Origin: Bordetella parapertussis
GTDB lineage: Bacteria; Pseudomonadota; Gammaproteobacteria; Burkholderiales; Burkholderiaceae_A
NCBI GenBank assembly: GCA_945862985.1
Contig: CAMAZF010000009.1
Location: 1-64,000 of the forward strand
Length of the DNA stretch: 64,000 nt
Direction of reading: 5' to 3'
Shown: positions 10,644-19,844 of the stretch, in pieces
How positions within the stretch are numbered: the stretch's first letter is position 1
Layout of the letters: every line of letters begins with the position of its first letter
Notes under the pieces: generated by a model
Database searches by the model: none
Seen by the model: the letters and a program-made list of their open reading frames with translations, nothing else
Told to the model about the DNA's origin: nothing
Translations under genes and position numbers: made by a program

Positions 10644-12149
10644 ATGATTCAAGCCTCCATTCCTTGGCTCACGCTCTCCATCTGGCTTCCCATCGTGCTG
10701 GGGGTTGCCATTGTGCTGTGGGGTTCGCAGCGCTCGCAACCGGGTCAGGCCACGGTCGCCAAGCGCCTGTCGTTGATCGCAGCGGTCTTGAGTTTCCTGG
10801 TCACCCTTCCACTCATTGCCGGTTTTGATCCAACGCATCAGGGCTTTCAATTCGTCGAAAAGTCTCCCTGGATCACTCCTTTCTCGGTAGATTATTTTCT
10901 GGGGGTCGATGGCCTCTCAGTCTGGTTTGTGCCGCTCACAGCGGTGATCACCATCTTCGTGGTCATTGCGGGTTGGGATGTGGTGGAGGATCGAGTCCAC
11001 CAGTACATGGGTTCGTTCCTCGTGCTGTCAGGACTGATGGTGGGCGTTTTCAGTGCGCTCGATGGCCTGCTGTTTTATATCTTTTTTGAGGCCACCCTGA
11101 TCCCGATGTATCTCATCATCGGAATTTGGGGCGGGCCACGCCGCGTCTACGCGGCCTTCAAGTTTTTCTTGTACACCCTGTTGGGCTCGCTGCTCACTCT
11201 GGTGGCACTGGTCTATCTCTACATCAAGAGCGGCAGCTTCAGCATCCTGGCCTGGCATGCCCTGCCGCTCGGCCTCGATGAGCAGATCCTGATTTTCCTG
11301 GCCTTTCTGTTGGCCTTTGCGGTCAAGGTTCCGATGTGGCCCGTGCACACCTGGCTCCCGGATGCTCACGTGGAGGCTCCCACCGGCGGATCGGTGGTGC
11401 TGGCCGCCATCATGCTCAAGCTGGGAGCTTATGGCTTCTTGAGATTCTCGCTGCCCATCGCTCCAGATGCCTCGCATGAATTGGCGCCTCTCATGATTGG
11501 GTTGTCGCTGGTTGCCGTGGTCTACATTGGCCTCGTCGCTCTGGTGCAGGAGGATATGAAGAAGCTGGTGGCCTATTCATCCATTGCCCATATGGGGTTT
11601 GTCACTCTGGGCTTCTTTATGTTCTCTGGACTTGGCGTGCAGGGAGGCATTGTTCAGATGGTCTCTCACGGATTCGTCTCGGGCGCCATGTTCCTGTGCA
11701 TTGGTGTGCTCTATGACCGTATGCATACCCGTCGAATCGCCGACTATGGCGGCGTAGTGAACCGCATGCCCAAGTTTGCGGCCTTGTTCGTTTTCTTTGC
11801 CATGGCCAACGCAGGGCTACCGGCGACCAGCGGATTCGTGGGTGAATTCATGGTGATCTTGGCCGCGGTGAAGTTCAATTTCTGGATTGGACTTCTGGCT
11901 GCAACCACCCTCATCTTTGGGGCCGCCTACACCCTTTGGATGGTCAAACGAGTCATCTTCGGAGACGTCGCAAATGATCATGTGGCCGCTCTGAATGATG
12001 TCAGTTCGCGTGAGTTCTGGATGTTGATGGTGATGGCTTTCCTGGTGTTGCTCATGGGGGTCTGGCCAGCACCCTTTACCGACCTCATGTCGACATCGGT
12101 GGACGGCCTGCTTCGGCATGTCAGTGTTTCCAAGCTCCCTGTCCAATAA
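10644..12149 (+). CDS. nuoM: NADH-quinone oxidoreductase subunit M (ND4, antiporter-like)
   Basis: This is the middle antiporter-like proton-pumping subunit. It has 501 residues and about 14 spans. Diagnostic segments are FFEATLIPMYLIIGIWGG with the key glutamate, FAVKVPMWPVHTWLPDAHVE with the channel lysine, and YSSIAHMGFVTLG. The N-terminus (PWLTLSIWLPI) and length are typical of the ND4 family rather than ND2 or ND5. Confidence 0.98.
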   Translation: MIQASIPWLTLSIWLPIVLGVAIVLWGSQRSQPGQATVAKRLSLIAAVLSFLVTLPLIAGFDPTHQGFQFVEKSPWITPFSVDYFLGVDGLSVWFVPLTAVITIFVVIAGWDVVEDRVHQYMGSFLVLSGLMVGVFSALDGLLFYIFFEATLIPMYLIIGIWGGPRRVYAAFKFFLYTLLGSLLTLVALVYLYIKSGSFSILAWHALPLGLDEQILIFLAFLLAFAVKVPMWPVHTWLPDAHVEAPTGGSVVLAAIMLKLGAYGFLRFSLPIAPDASHELAPLMIGLSLVAVVYIGLVALVQEDMKKLVAYSSIAHMGFVTLGFFMFSGLGVQGGIVQMVSHGFVSGAMFLCIGVLYDRMHTRRIADYGGVVNRMPKFAALFVFFAMANAGLPATSGFVGEFMVILAAVKFNFWIGLLAATTLIFGAAYTLWMVKRVIFGDVANDHVAALNDVSSREFWMLMVMAFLVLLMGVWPAPFTDLMSTSVDGLLRHVSVSKLPVQ

Positions 12150-12170
12150 CCGTATTCAAGGGACACCCGC

Positions 12171-13721
12171 ATGACCCTCGCTCAACTTCAGCTTCAGACC
12201 ATCTCCGCTGATATCGCGCTGTTTGCGCTCCTCGCCTTTGTCCTCATGCTCGACGTGCTCTCGCGCGGGCGTGCCGCCTCTGCAGTCCACATGACCACCT
12301 TGTTTGGGTTGGTGCTGATTGGTGGATGGTTGGGCCTAGAAGCCATGGAGGGTGTGCCGCAAGTTGGGCTCAATGGTCTGGTCATTTCAGACCCCATGGG
12401 CAGTCTGCTCAAATCCGGTGCGGCCTTCGCCACCGTGGCAACGCTGATCTATGGTCGGCGTTATGTGCAGGAGCAGGGGATGGGGTTTGGTGAGTTTCAC
12501 CACTTCTCGCTGTTCGCACTCTTGGGTGGCTTCGTCATGATTTCTGCCAACCATTTGCTGGTGGTCTACCTCGGCATTGAGCTGCTGACGCTCTCACTCT
12601 ATGCGGCGGTGGCCCTTCGCAGAGACCACAGCCTCTCTGTTGAGGCCGCCATGAAGTATTTTGTGTTGGGCGCTCTGGCGTCTGGCTTTCTGCTCTATGG
12701 CCTCTCGATGGTCTACGGTGCAACCGGAACGCTGTCGATCCCCGAGATTCACGATCGAATTGCAGCAGGGTCACTTGGTGCACCGGGTGCAGATCGCCTG
12801 GTGATGGTGTTCGGCACCGTATTTATTGTCGCTGGCCTCGCCTTTAAGCTGGGTGTGGTTCCATTTCACATGTGGGTCCCCGATGTGTATCAGGGCGCAC
12901 CCACTGCCACCACGCTCCTGATTGGTGCGGCCCCAAAGTTTGCAGCGTTTGCCGTAGTGATCCGTCTGTTGGTGTCGGGCTTGATCGGCGTCGCAGTGGA
13001 TTGGCAGCAAATGCTGCTGGTGCTCTGTGTGCTCTCGCTCATCGTTGGCAATGTGGTGGCCATTGCCCAGACCAGTCTCAAGCGCGTCCTCGCTTACTCC
13101 ACCATTGCCCACATGGGATTCATGCTCTTGGCGCTCGCCTCTGGCGTGCTTGAGGTTCCAACAGGCTCCGCAGCAGCGGGAACGCAGGCCGTGGAGCAGG
13201 CGGGTGGTGGCGCGATGGGACTTGCGGTGCAAGCTTATGCCGCCTCTATGTTCTATGTGGTCACGTATGCACTGACGGCCCTCGGAAGCTTTGGTGTCAT
13301 CCTGTTGGCCTCGTCGAGGGGCTTCGACATGGATAGCTTGGACGACTTCAAGGGGCTTGGACGGAGCCGCCCCATGCTGGCCTGGGCCATGCTCGTGCTG
13401 GTGTTTTCTCTTGCTGGGATTCCCCCGACAGTTGGTTTCTACGCGAAGCTGGTGGTTTTGGAGTCGGTGGTCTCTGCTGGCTATATCTGGCTTGCCGTGC
13501 TGGCCGTATTGGCCTCACTCATTGGTGCGTTCTTTTATCTGCGCATCGTGAAAGTGATGTTCTTCGACGAGCCTGTCGCCGCCAATCAGTCCCACCCGCT
13601 CTGTGCCTTTCAGCAGTCTGTGCTCTCGCTCAATAGTGTGGCGGTTCTGATTCTTGGCATTTTGCCCGGACCCATCATGGCTTGGTGCATTCAAGTGGTT
13701 CGAGCCTCACTCGCCGCATGA
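12171..13721 (+). CDS. nuoN: NADH-quinone oxidoreductase subunit N (ND2, antiporter-like)
   Basis: NuoN is the antiporter-like subunit nearest the quinone module. The 516-residue product has the signatures YLGIELLTLSLYAAVALRR and FKLGVVPFHMWVPDVYQGAP, with conserved glutamate and lysine, and YSTIAHMGFMLLA. A hydrophilic loop rich in Ala, Gly and Gln (about residues 325-350) separates two helices. Its stop overlaps the start of the DUF2818 gene as ATGA, so complex I synthesis and that gene appear coupled. Confidence 0.98.
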   Translation: MTLAQLQLQTISADIALFALLAFVLMLDVLSRGRAASAVHMTTLFGLVLIGGWLGLEAMEGVPQVGLNGLVISDPMGSLLKSGAAFATVATLIYGRRYVQEQGMGFGEFHHFSLFALLGGFVMISANHLLVVYLGIELLTLSLYAAVALRRDHSLSVEAAMKYFVLGALASGFLLYGLSMVYGATGTLSIPEIHDRIAAGSLGAPGADRLVMVFGTVFIVAGLAFKLGVVPFHMWVPDVYQGAPTATTLLIGAAPKFAAFAVVIRLLVSGLIGVAVDWQQMLLVLCVLSLIVGNVVAIAQTSLKRVLAYSTIAHMGFMLLALASGVLEVPTGSAAAGTQAVEQAGGGAMGLAVQAYAASMFYVVTYALTALGSFGVILLASSRGFDMDSLDDFKGLGRSRPMLAWAMLVLVFSLAGIPPTVGFYAKLVVLESVVSAGYIWLAVLAVLASLIGAFFYLRIVKVMFFDEPVAANQSHPLCAFQQSVLSLNSVAVLILGILPGPIMAWCIQVVRASLAA

Positions 13722-14032
13722 GTGTCACGGTCGCAACCCTCCTCTGGCTCTCCGTTGGCTTTTTGCTGGCCAACTTCCCCTTCTTGGTCCAGCGTCGCCT
13801 CGGATTTCTAAAGGGGCCTAAGCCCTTTGCCTTTCGTCTGCTTGAGCTCCTCCTTGGCTACTTTCTCACGCTGGGGTTTGGCCTTCTGCTGGAGGGCCGT
13901 TTGGGCGCAATCCAGAGCCAGACCTGGAATTTCTACGCCATGGCGGCACTTCTGTTTCTGGTCATGGCGTATCCCGGCTTCGTCTATCGGCACCTCCTGC
14001 GGCGCAGGGGCGGACAAGTTGCCGACGGCTGA
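13718..14032 (+). CDS. DUF2818 small membrane protein
   Basis: This 104-residue protein has three hydrophobic spans (about residues 4-22, 40-60 and 70-90) and a basic C-terminal tail. The opening LLWLSVGFLLANFPFL and the R-x-LGFLKGPKPFAFRL loop match my recollection of the DUF2818 family, found next to nuoN in Burkholderiales. No biochemical role is established; linkage and ATGA coupling to nuoN suggest a complex I assembly or accessory function. That is inference from position only. Confidence 0.85.
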   Translation: MSVTVATLLWLSVGFLLANFPFLVQRRLGFLKGPKPFAFRLLELLLGYFLTLGFGLLLEGRLGAIQSQTWNFYAMAALLFLVMAYPGFVYRHLLRRRGGQVADG

Positions 14033-14654
14033 TTCAAAGACTCCAGACCCTCGCCCAGTCGGTTTGACCGGGGAGCCTGCTGCGCACCTGGCCGAGCATC
14101 GCGTGGACGGGGAACTGCTGCTCGACGGGCGACTGCTCAAAATCTATCGAGATGAGGCGGTCGCCTCCGACGGCACAAGGTGTTTTCGCGAATACACCCT
14201 GCATCCAGGTGCAGCGGCCATGGTGCCGATCTTCGAGGACGGAAGCGTGCTCCTGGAGCGGCAATGGCGCTATCCACTCAATCGAAGCTTCCTCGAATTC
14301 CCTGCAGGCAAGCTCGACCCAGGAGAGACGCCCCTTCAGACCGCTGCGCGAGAACTGGCTGAGGAGACCGGATACTCGGCCAGAGAGTGGGCGGTCTTAG
14401 GCCCCATGCATCCCGTGATCTCCTACTCCACTGAGGTCATTCACCTCTTTCTCGCCCGACAGCTGACTGAAGGGGTGGCCCAGAGGGAGGGCGGTGAGTG
14501 CCTTGATCTGGTGAGGATGCCCCTTGATGCATTCTTTGCCTCGATCTCAGCGGGTCTGGTGACGGATGCCAAGACTTTGGCGTGCGCCTATTGGCTGACT
14601 CGAATGCAATCTGGACACTATGTCCCCGCTTGGTTCCCCCTCCAATCCAGCTGA
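14019..14654 (+). CDS. NUDIX hydrolase, ADP-ribose pyrophosphatase-like
   Basis: The product is predicted to hydrolyse nucleoside diphosphate sugars such as ADP-ribose. It has a clear NUDIX box with spacing Gx5Ex7REUxEExGU, running from GKLDPGE to REL-x-EE-x-GY at about residues 97-119. The upstream VLLERQWRYPLNRSFLEFPAG strand is typical of the ADP-ribose class. The start is uncertain: a TTG at 14019 (used here, overlapping the DUF2818 end by 14 bases) gives 211 residues, and in-frame alternatives are TTG at 14064 and GTG at 14103. Its position after the nuo operon fits a role near NAD turnover, but this is inference. Confidence 0.85.
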   Translation: MPTADSKTPDPRPVGLTGEPAAHLAEHRVDGELLLDGRLLKIYRDEAVASDGTRCFREYTLHPGAAAMVPIFEDGSVLLERQWRYPLNRSFLEFPAGKLDPGETPLQTAARELAEETGYSAREWAVLGPMHPVISYSTEVIHLFLARQLTEGVAQREGGECLDLVRMPLDAFFASISAGLVTDAKTLACAYWLTRMQSGHYVPAWFPLQSS

Positions 14655-15111
14655 CCGCAGCTGGCCCTGGTTTGCCCGGGCGTTGGTGGGCTGGCTGAGT
14701 GCCAGCCTTGCGCTCTGGGTCGTTGACCACTTCTTTGAGTCGCTCTGGTTCGATAGCCTGGAGAGTTTGCTTTTATCAAGTTTGGTTCTGACCCTGTTCA
14801 ATCTCACCCTCAAGCCTGTCCTATTGCTTTTGAGCCTCCCTTTTATCGTTCTCAGCGCTGGGCTCGCCATCCCACTGATGAATGGGCTCTTTCTGCTGAT
14901 CATCGCGGAGCTGATTGAGGGCTTTCATCTCTCAGGCTACTGGATGGCAGTGTTGGCGGCTTTGACTTTTTCATTCATCAGCCTGGCCATCTCACTTGCA
15001 ACCGGCCAACGCCGAGCACAGGTCGCCGTGAAGTCAGGGAGGGACCGGTCCCCCCCATCAAACGACGACGATGATGTGATTGATGTTGAGGTGCGGGAGA
15101 AGAAGGACTGA
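14620..15111 (+). CDS. Phage holin family 4-like small membrane protein
   Basis: The 163-residue product has four hydrophobic segments between residues 20 and 130, in the pattern of the PF04020 'membrane protein of unknown function / phage holin superfamily IV' proteins (LFNLTLKPVLLLLSLPF is the typical central motif). The last 35 residues are hydrophilic with an acidic DDDD run. Despite the family name there is no phage gene nearby. It overlaps the NUDIX gene by 35 bases and is probably co-transcribed with it. Function is unknown. Confidence 0.75.
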   Translation: MSPLGSPSNPADRSWPWFARALVGWLSASLALWVVDHFFESLWFDSLESLLLSSLVLTLFNLTLKPVLLLLSLPFIVLSAGLAIPLMNGLFLLIIAELIEGFHLSGYWMAVLAALTFSFISLAISLATGQRRAQVAVKSGRDRSPPSNDDDDVIDVEVREKKD

Positions 15112-15131
15112 CTGCGCAGGATGAGTCAGTC
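15106..15131. terminator. Possible bidirectional terminator hairpin between convergent genes
   Basis: An inverted repeat GACTGAC (15106-15112) and GTCAGTC (15125-15131) with a 12-base loop spans the stops of two convergent genes. There is no T-run on either side, so intrinsic termination is doubtful. Confidence 0.3.
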
Positions 15132-15887
15132 TCTCATCGCTTTCAGGATGGCTTGAGCCCCTGCGGCAATGAGGCGCGCATCCGAGGAGATGGTGGTGAG
15201 CCGATAGCCCATTTGAATACGGGCGCGCGCGATCTCGGCTCTTCCGTTGTGAATTCCGGCAACAAGGCCATGGGCCTGGGCCCGCTCCACGATGTGAGCA
15301 ATGGCCTGGGCCGCAGGTGGATCGACATCATCAAAAGTGGGGGTGCATCCCATGGAAAGGGAGAGGTCTGAGGGGCCAACGTAGACCGCATCGAGCCCCT
15401 CGACGCTGAGAATAGACTCAAGATTGTCGAGTGCCTGGCGGGTTTCGATCATTGCGAATCGAACGATCTCTGAATTGGCCCACTGGGGGTAGTCAGCCCC
15501 GTACACATGGAGCGCTCGGACTGGCCCAAAACTGCGGGTTCCCCGCGGGGCATAGCTGCTGGTGGACACAAACCGTTGTGCCTCCTCCCGCGTGTTGATC
15601 ATGGGGCAGATGATTCCCATCGCACCAGCGTCAAGAGATTTCATGATGACACCTGGGTCATTCCAGGGCACCCTCACGAGCGGAACGGTTGGGGTTTGGG
15701 AGATGGCCTGGAGCAGGGGAGTGAGCTGAGCCGCCTCAATCAGACCATGTTGAAGGTCGATGGTCAGGCTATCCCAGCCTTGGCGGGCCATGACCTCTGC
15801 GGAGAATGAGTTGGAAATGGCCAGCCAGCCATTGATCGCGGCGCGGTTCTTCGCCCAAAGCTGCCGCAGGGGGTTTGGATTCATCAT
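15126..15887 (-). CDS. HpcH/HpaI family class II aldolase
   Basis: The product is predicted to be a metal-dependent aldolase that cleaves 2-keto-3-deoxy acids to pyruvate plus an aldehyde, in the family of 4-hydroxy-2-oxoheptanedioate and 2-keto-3-deoxyrhamnonate aldolases. The 253-residue protein has DLQHG with the catalytic histidine (about residue 47), the VRVPWND segment, metal ligands in MIETRQALDN and the YVGPSDLSLS strand. Tandem ATGs at 15887 and 15884 are the likely starts; the frame is open upstream but the extra 20 residues are not family-like. Substrate cannot be told from sequence alone. Confidence 0.88.
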   Translation of the reverse strand: MMNPNPLRQLWAKNRAAINGWLAISNSFSAEVMARQGWDSLTIDLQHGLIEAAQLTPLLQAISQTPTVPLVRVPWNDPGVIMKSLDAGAMGIICPMINTREEAQRFVSTSSYAPRGTRSFGPVRALHVYGADYPQWANSEIVRFAMIETRQALDNLESILSVEGLDAVYVGPSDLSLSMGCTPTFDDVDPPAAQAIAHIVERAQAHGLVAGIHNGRAEIARARIQMGYRLTTISSDARLIAAGAQAILKAMRD

Positions 15888-15965
15888 GAAAAGGATAGTA
15901 GTGCAGCGCTGAACAAAGCGCGAAAATGACGGTCTCAGTAAAAACACTCACTCAGGAGGTTCACC

Positions 15966-16406
15966 ATGAGATTCATTCCCCTCATCATTTCCTTCAGCAT
16001 GCTTTCAGGTCTGAGCGCTGCTGCCATGGCTCAGGCTCCCATGATCAACAGCACCAGCCCCGCTCCTCAGGTTCAAGAGGTGGCGGTGGTGATCAGCAAG
16101 ACGCCCCGCTACGTCACGCTTCAGGAGCGCCAGTGCACCGAGGAGATCGTCGAGACCCAAACCAATGACGGAGCGATTGCGGGCGGCATCATTGGCGGGC
16201 TCCTTGGAAGTCAGGTGGGAGAGGGAAGTGGCAAGACAGCAGCAGCTGTCGCAGGTGCCATCATTGGAAGCCAAGTGGGCTCCACGCCCAATGTGCAGGC
16301 TCAGCGCAGAACGGTCTGTCGCATGGTGCCCGTCACCATGCAGCGAGGCTGGACCGTGGTCTTTGAATACCAAGGCCAGCGCTTTACTCATATTTTTCCT
16401 CAGTAG
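15966..16406 (+). CDS. Glycine-zipper outer-membrane/periplasmic protein
   Basis: The product is a secreted protein of 146 residues with a signal peptide (cleavage probably after AMAQ, about residue 23). A glycine-zipper helix pair at about 68-102 (GAIAGGIIGGLLGSQVGEG and AGAIIGSQVGS) resembles the SlyB/Rickettsia 17 kDa antigen 2TM domain. Two cysteines flank the zipper (QCTEE and VCRMV) and could form a disulfide. There is no lipobox. A strong AGGAGG ribosome site lies just before the ATG. Role is likely structural in the envelope; exact function is unknown. Confidence 0.8.
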   Translation: MRFIPLIISFSMLSGLSAAAMAQAPMINSTSPAPQVQEVAVVISKTPRYVTLQERQCTEEIVETQTNDGAIAGGIIGGLLGSQVGEGSGKTAAAVAGAIIGSQVGSTPNVQAQRRTVCRMVPVTMQRGWTVVFEYQGQRFTHIFPQ

Positions 16407-16412
16407 CGCAGC

Positions 16413-17018
16413 ATGAACCGACGCACATTCATCTCTGGATTTTCGGCCCTCCTGGTTTCAGGGGGTCTCACGGTGGGAGGAGGGGCTATGGCGATTGAGG
16501 AGCCACGATTTGAAGTGGTCCAACAGCACCCATCCGGCCGCCTTGAGCTGCGTCGGTATCCAGGCTTCGTGGTGGCCGAGACAGAGGTCACTGGAGGTTT
16601 TGATGAGGCGAGTCGCTCAGGGTTCCGTCGGGTGGCGGGGTACATTTTTGGTGGCAATCAGTCTGGCTCAGGTGAGTCGCAGAAAATTGCCATGACCGCG
16701 CCCGTGACCGTCGAGCCCAAGCCAGAGGGCTGGCGTCTCCACTTTGTGATGCCCTCGGGCATGGATCTCAACACGCTGCCCAAGCCCACAGACCCCTCTG
16801 TTCGCATCCGAGCGGTCGGAGAGCACCACATGGCCGCCATTCGATTCAGTGGGTTCACCACTGAGACGGCGGTGGCGGAGAAGACAGCAGAACTTGAGGC
16901 GTGGGTCACAGAAAGAGGCTGGCAACGCATGGGGAATGCGCAGGTTGCCCGCTACAACGATCCCTTCACCCTTCCCTGGAATCGGCGCAACGAGATCCTG
17001 ATACCCGTTGCGCCTTAG
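16413..17018 (+). CDS. SOUL family heme-binding-like protein, exported
   Basis: The 201-residue product has an N-terminal MNRRTFISGF segment that looks like a twin-arginine signal and then a SOUL/HEBP domain (about residues 30-200). Typical SOUL elements are FEVVQQHPSGRLELRRYPGF, GFRRVAGYIFGGN, KIAMTAPV and the terminal PWNRRNEILIPV. Some family members bind heme; most bacterial ones have no proven role. It starts six bases after the glycine-zipper gene and is probably in the same short transcript. Confidence 0.85.
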   Translation: MNRRTFISGFSALLVSGGLTVGGGAMAIEEPRFEVVQQHPSGRLELRRYPGFVVAETEVTGGFDEASRSGFRRVAGYIFGGNQSGSGESQKIAMTAPVTVEPKPEGWRLHFVMPSGMDLNTLPKPTDPSVRIRAVGEHHMAAIRFSGFTTETAVAEKTAELEAWVTERGWQRMGNAQVARYNDPFTLPWNRRNEILIPVAP

Positions 17019-17029
17019 CCGATCACGCT

Positions 17030-19756
17030 TTAGCTTCGAGACATCTGCGCATTGAGCATGGCCGTGAGGCTGTCCAGAGTCTCAGCCAGGTGAGCCCTGC
17101 TCTCGAAGTCTAGTCCGGGCTTGCCCAGGGCAGAACGGATGTCTCGCTGAAGACGTTTGGCCTGGACACGGGTGAGGCTGATGGCGTCTGCAGGCATGGG
17201 CGAAGGGGGCATGCTCACCGAATAGCCTCTCGCCACCGTCATACTGCCTCCCCCTGGCGACATTCCACGGGTCAAGATCAGCTGGAGGCGCTTGATGTGC
17301 TCGCGCTGAAGGTTTCGGCGCATGCTGCTGATGGAGCTTCCTGTCTTGAGTTCACTCCAAATGGCTTGACGCAGGCTCCCGTAGACTTCGGGAAGGCTGA
17401 TGATGTCTTTTCGCTCTGCGGTGGACACCAGAAGCGGAAGATCCAAAACCCGTTTGGCGGTGTCTCCGGACATCAGTCGATCCAGTGATCGTGTCTGAAG
17501 GCTCAACACCATACTCGGAATATCGACGGGTCCACCGCGATCCCATTCGTTGTAATCGGGTGCCAGGTTGGCCAGGAACTGGGGCTTGAAGTCAAAGCTT
17601 CGCGCACTGAAGATCTCGCGCGTCAGGAACTCCAGCGCCTCTCGCTGCTTAGCGGACTCGACGGGCTTGAAGTTGGGACGCGTGCTACCGGGCAGGTCGC
17701 GAAGGGCATAGACGCCTCCCACATACTTCGCAGCATCGGTCGGCAGGGACCGAAGCAGCCGGAAGCCCGACATGAGGCTACGACGACGCTTGAGCGGGTC
17801 TTCCCCAGCCTGAACCGGCTGATTCTGAACCCGTTGCCAGAGCTCCTTGGAGAGTTGGAGTCGCCGCTGATACCAGGCAAGGGGGTCCTCCCCCAGGTCA
17901 AACAGATTGCTCATGGGATCGAAACCACCGTTCGGACCACGACCTGCGTCCATATCGTCTGAGTAGGCCAGACCAGGTTCTTGGCTCCGGGAGGCAATTT
18001 TGGAGAGCGTCTCTGCCTCTTTGGAGGGATCCACCGAGGTGTACGCATATTCAATCGCCCAGTAGTCGTAGGGACCCAGGGTGAGATTGCTGAAGGTGCT
18101 CTTGCTCTCCTGATCGAGCGGAAGATTCAGCGCGTTGTAGTCCATTACGGAGCCGGAGGCCCCTTTGGCGAGCGTGAAGGCTCCATCCTTCAGCTGGGCC
18201 TGGGTCACGGTGGTACTGGCTTTAAAGTTGTGCTTGAGGCCCAGGACGTGGCCTGTCTCATGCATCATGGTGTCCTTGATGGCTTCGAAGACGAGGCGAT
18301 CAGCCTCGGGTCCATTGGGATCAAGGCCACGAGCCTCCAGCAGATCGAGGGCAAAGCTCATCTCATGAGCAGCCTCATGGGCGTAGGTGCAGGCCTCGTG
18401 ATGGGTGTGCAGGCTGCTCAGGTCAAAGACCGTCTGTGTGAAGGGCGAACCGATGGTGTCATCCTTCGCCACGTCGTCGCTCACGAGTCGTCGAATGCCT
18501 CGACCGAAGACATCGCTCATGCCCATATCGGCATCCAGAATCTCACCCGTCCGCGGGTCTGCATGGCTGGGGCCAATCGCGAAGCCCACATCAGACCCCA
18601 CAAACCACCGAACAGATGCATGACCTGCATCCATGTTGTCCCACGTGGCGTCGTCGGGCTGCTGTTTGACGACCACGGCATTTTTATAGCCGATCCGCTC
18701 GAAGGCCTTATTCCACTCCAGAATGCCGTCTCTGACTGCCGGACGAACCTTCGCGGGGATGTTCTTGTCTAGCCAGAAGACGATGGGCTGCTTGGGCTCA
18801 GATAAGGCGGCGGCTGGGTCGGCTTTCTCCAGCCTCCATCGCTTGATGTGATGAACCCGGGTGTTTGGGCGGGTGTCGTCTGTGAGATCTGTGAACGACT
18901 CGGCAAAGTGACCTAGGCGGGGGTCCGCCAGGCGCGGACGCATGGCCTGCTCGGGCAGTGCACGAAAGCTGTAGACCAGAGAAAAGAACATGCTTCGAGG
19001 GTCTGGTGTGGCCTCAGGAGGGGAGGGACGCGGCGCACCTGGCGTGAATACCGGAGGGGGCGCAGGAATTCTTGGAGTTGCATAGTGCATCCGGGCGGTG
19101 AGCGTGGAGAGCTGAGCATCGGAGCGGGTCGCAGCAAAACGGGAATTGCCTGCGTCGAGGGAGAAGGGCAGACGGAAGGACATTTCGAGCCGGGTGGAGA
19201 GGCCAAGGATGTCTCGCATGAGAAGACCGTTGGCATCGATCAAGAGGCTCTTGCGCTCAGGGTGAGGCGCGCTCGCTAGCTTGCCGTAGGCCAGCAGGCT
19301 AGGGGAGAAAGCCTGCGAGGCGGCTAAGCGTCCTTCACCTTGGGCACGAAACTTGGTGTTGAGCGCAACGAGTTGAATCTGCTCTCCGTGTTTTTCCCAT
19401 TGCACCATCTGCTTCATGCCCATCTGACTGGCATACAGACCCCGCTCGCCAATGGATTCCGCTACGTTGATGGTGAAGAGGAAGGGCTTGTTGAGCCACG
19501 ATTCTGGAATCTCAATGTAGGTCTTTGCGTCTTTGGTCCAGATGGGGAACAGGCCCTCAGAAGACTTGAAGTCTTTGATGATTTCCGAGAAGGGCTTGGG
19601 CTCTCCGGGCTTTGCCGCTGGAGGCTTGGCTGGTGCTGTCGCAGGCGCTTTTTCAGGCCCTGCCTGTTTGGCGGCATTGGTGGTGTCTGGGCTGGCCCAG
19701 ACCGAGGAGGTTGAAAAGGCAATGGCCAAGGCAACCATCAAAGGCTTACGCTGCAT
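17030..19756 (-). CDS. Zinc-dependent metalloprotease, DUF5117/DUF4953 type
   Basis: This large (908-residue) exported protein has a signal peptide ending near VWASPD and a long proline/alanine-rich linker. An N-terminal DUF5117-like domain is followed by a metzincin-type zinc site HETGHVLGLKHNF near residue 500. The HExxHxxGxxH pattern is complete, and a DUF4953-like C-terminal half follows (SVMDYNALNL is the likely Met-turn region). Family members are common in Bacteroidetes and some Proteobacteria; substrates are unknown. The second in-frame ATG is used because GGAG lies seven bases before it and it opens directly with the signal peptide. Confidence 0.87.
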   Translation of the reverse strand: MQRKPLMVALAIAFSTSSVWASPDTTNAAKQAGPEKAPATAPAKPPAAKPGEPKPFSEIIKDFKSSEGLFPIWTKDAKTYIEIPESWLNKPFLFTINVAESIGERGLYASQMGMKQMVQWEKHGEQIQLVALNTKFRAQGEGRLAASQAFSPSLLAYGKLASAPHPERKSLLIDANGLLMRDILGLSTRLEMSFRLPFSLDAGNSRFAATRSDAQLSTLTARMHYATPRIPAPPPVFTPGAPRPSPPEATPDPRSMFFSLVYSFRALPEQAMRPRLADPRLGHFAESFTDLTDDTRPNTRVHHIKRWRLEKADPAAALSEPKQPIVFWLDKNIPAKVRPAVRDGILEWNKAFERIGYKNAVVVKQQPDDATWDNMDAGHASVRWFVGSDVGFAIGPSHADPRTGEILDADMGMSDVFGRGIRRLVSDDVAKDDTIGSPFTQTVFDLSSLHTHHEACTYAHEAAHEMSFALDLLEARGLDPNGPEADRLVFEAIKDTMMHETGHVLGLKHNFKASTTVTQAQLKDGAFTLAKGASGSVMDYNALNLPLDQESKSTFSNLTLGPYDYWAIEYAYTSVDPSKEAETLSKIASRSQEPGLAYSDDMDAGRGPNGGFDPMSNLFDLGEDPLAWYQRRLQLSKELWQRVQNQPVQAGEDPLKRRRSLMSGFRLLRSLPTDAAKYVGGVYALRDLPGSTRPNFKPVESAKQREALEFLTREIFSARSFDFKPQFLANLAPDYNEWDRGGPVDIPSMVLSLQTRSLDRLMSGDTAKRVLDLPLLVSTAERKDIISLPEVYGSLRQAIWSELKTGSSISSMRRNLQREHIKRLQLILTRGMSPGGGSMTVARGYSVSMPPSPMPADAISLTRVQAKRLQRDIRSALGKPGLDFESRAHLAETLDSLTAMLNAQMSRS

Positions 19757-19844
19757 GCAGGAGCTCCATGTCATCAGATCAACAAAAGGCTAGACTCTCG
19801 CCAGCTTACTTCGTTTCGTCTATTCGGTTTTTCATGGAGGCAGT

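Noticed and set aside
14620-15111. Prophage remnant suggested by the holin-like family name
   Set aside because: The family is mostly chromosomal membrane proteins and no other phage gene, integrase or attachment repeat is seen nearby.
17981-18772. A 263-codon plus-strand open frame inside the metalloprotease gene
   Set aside because: The metalloprotease on the other strand has a complete HExxHxxGxxH site here; the opposing frame has no ribosome site or family features.
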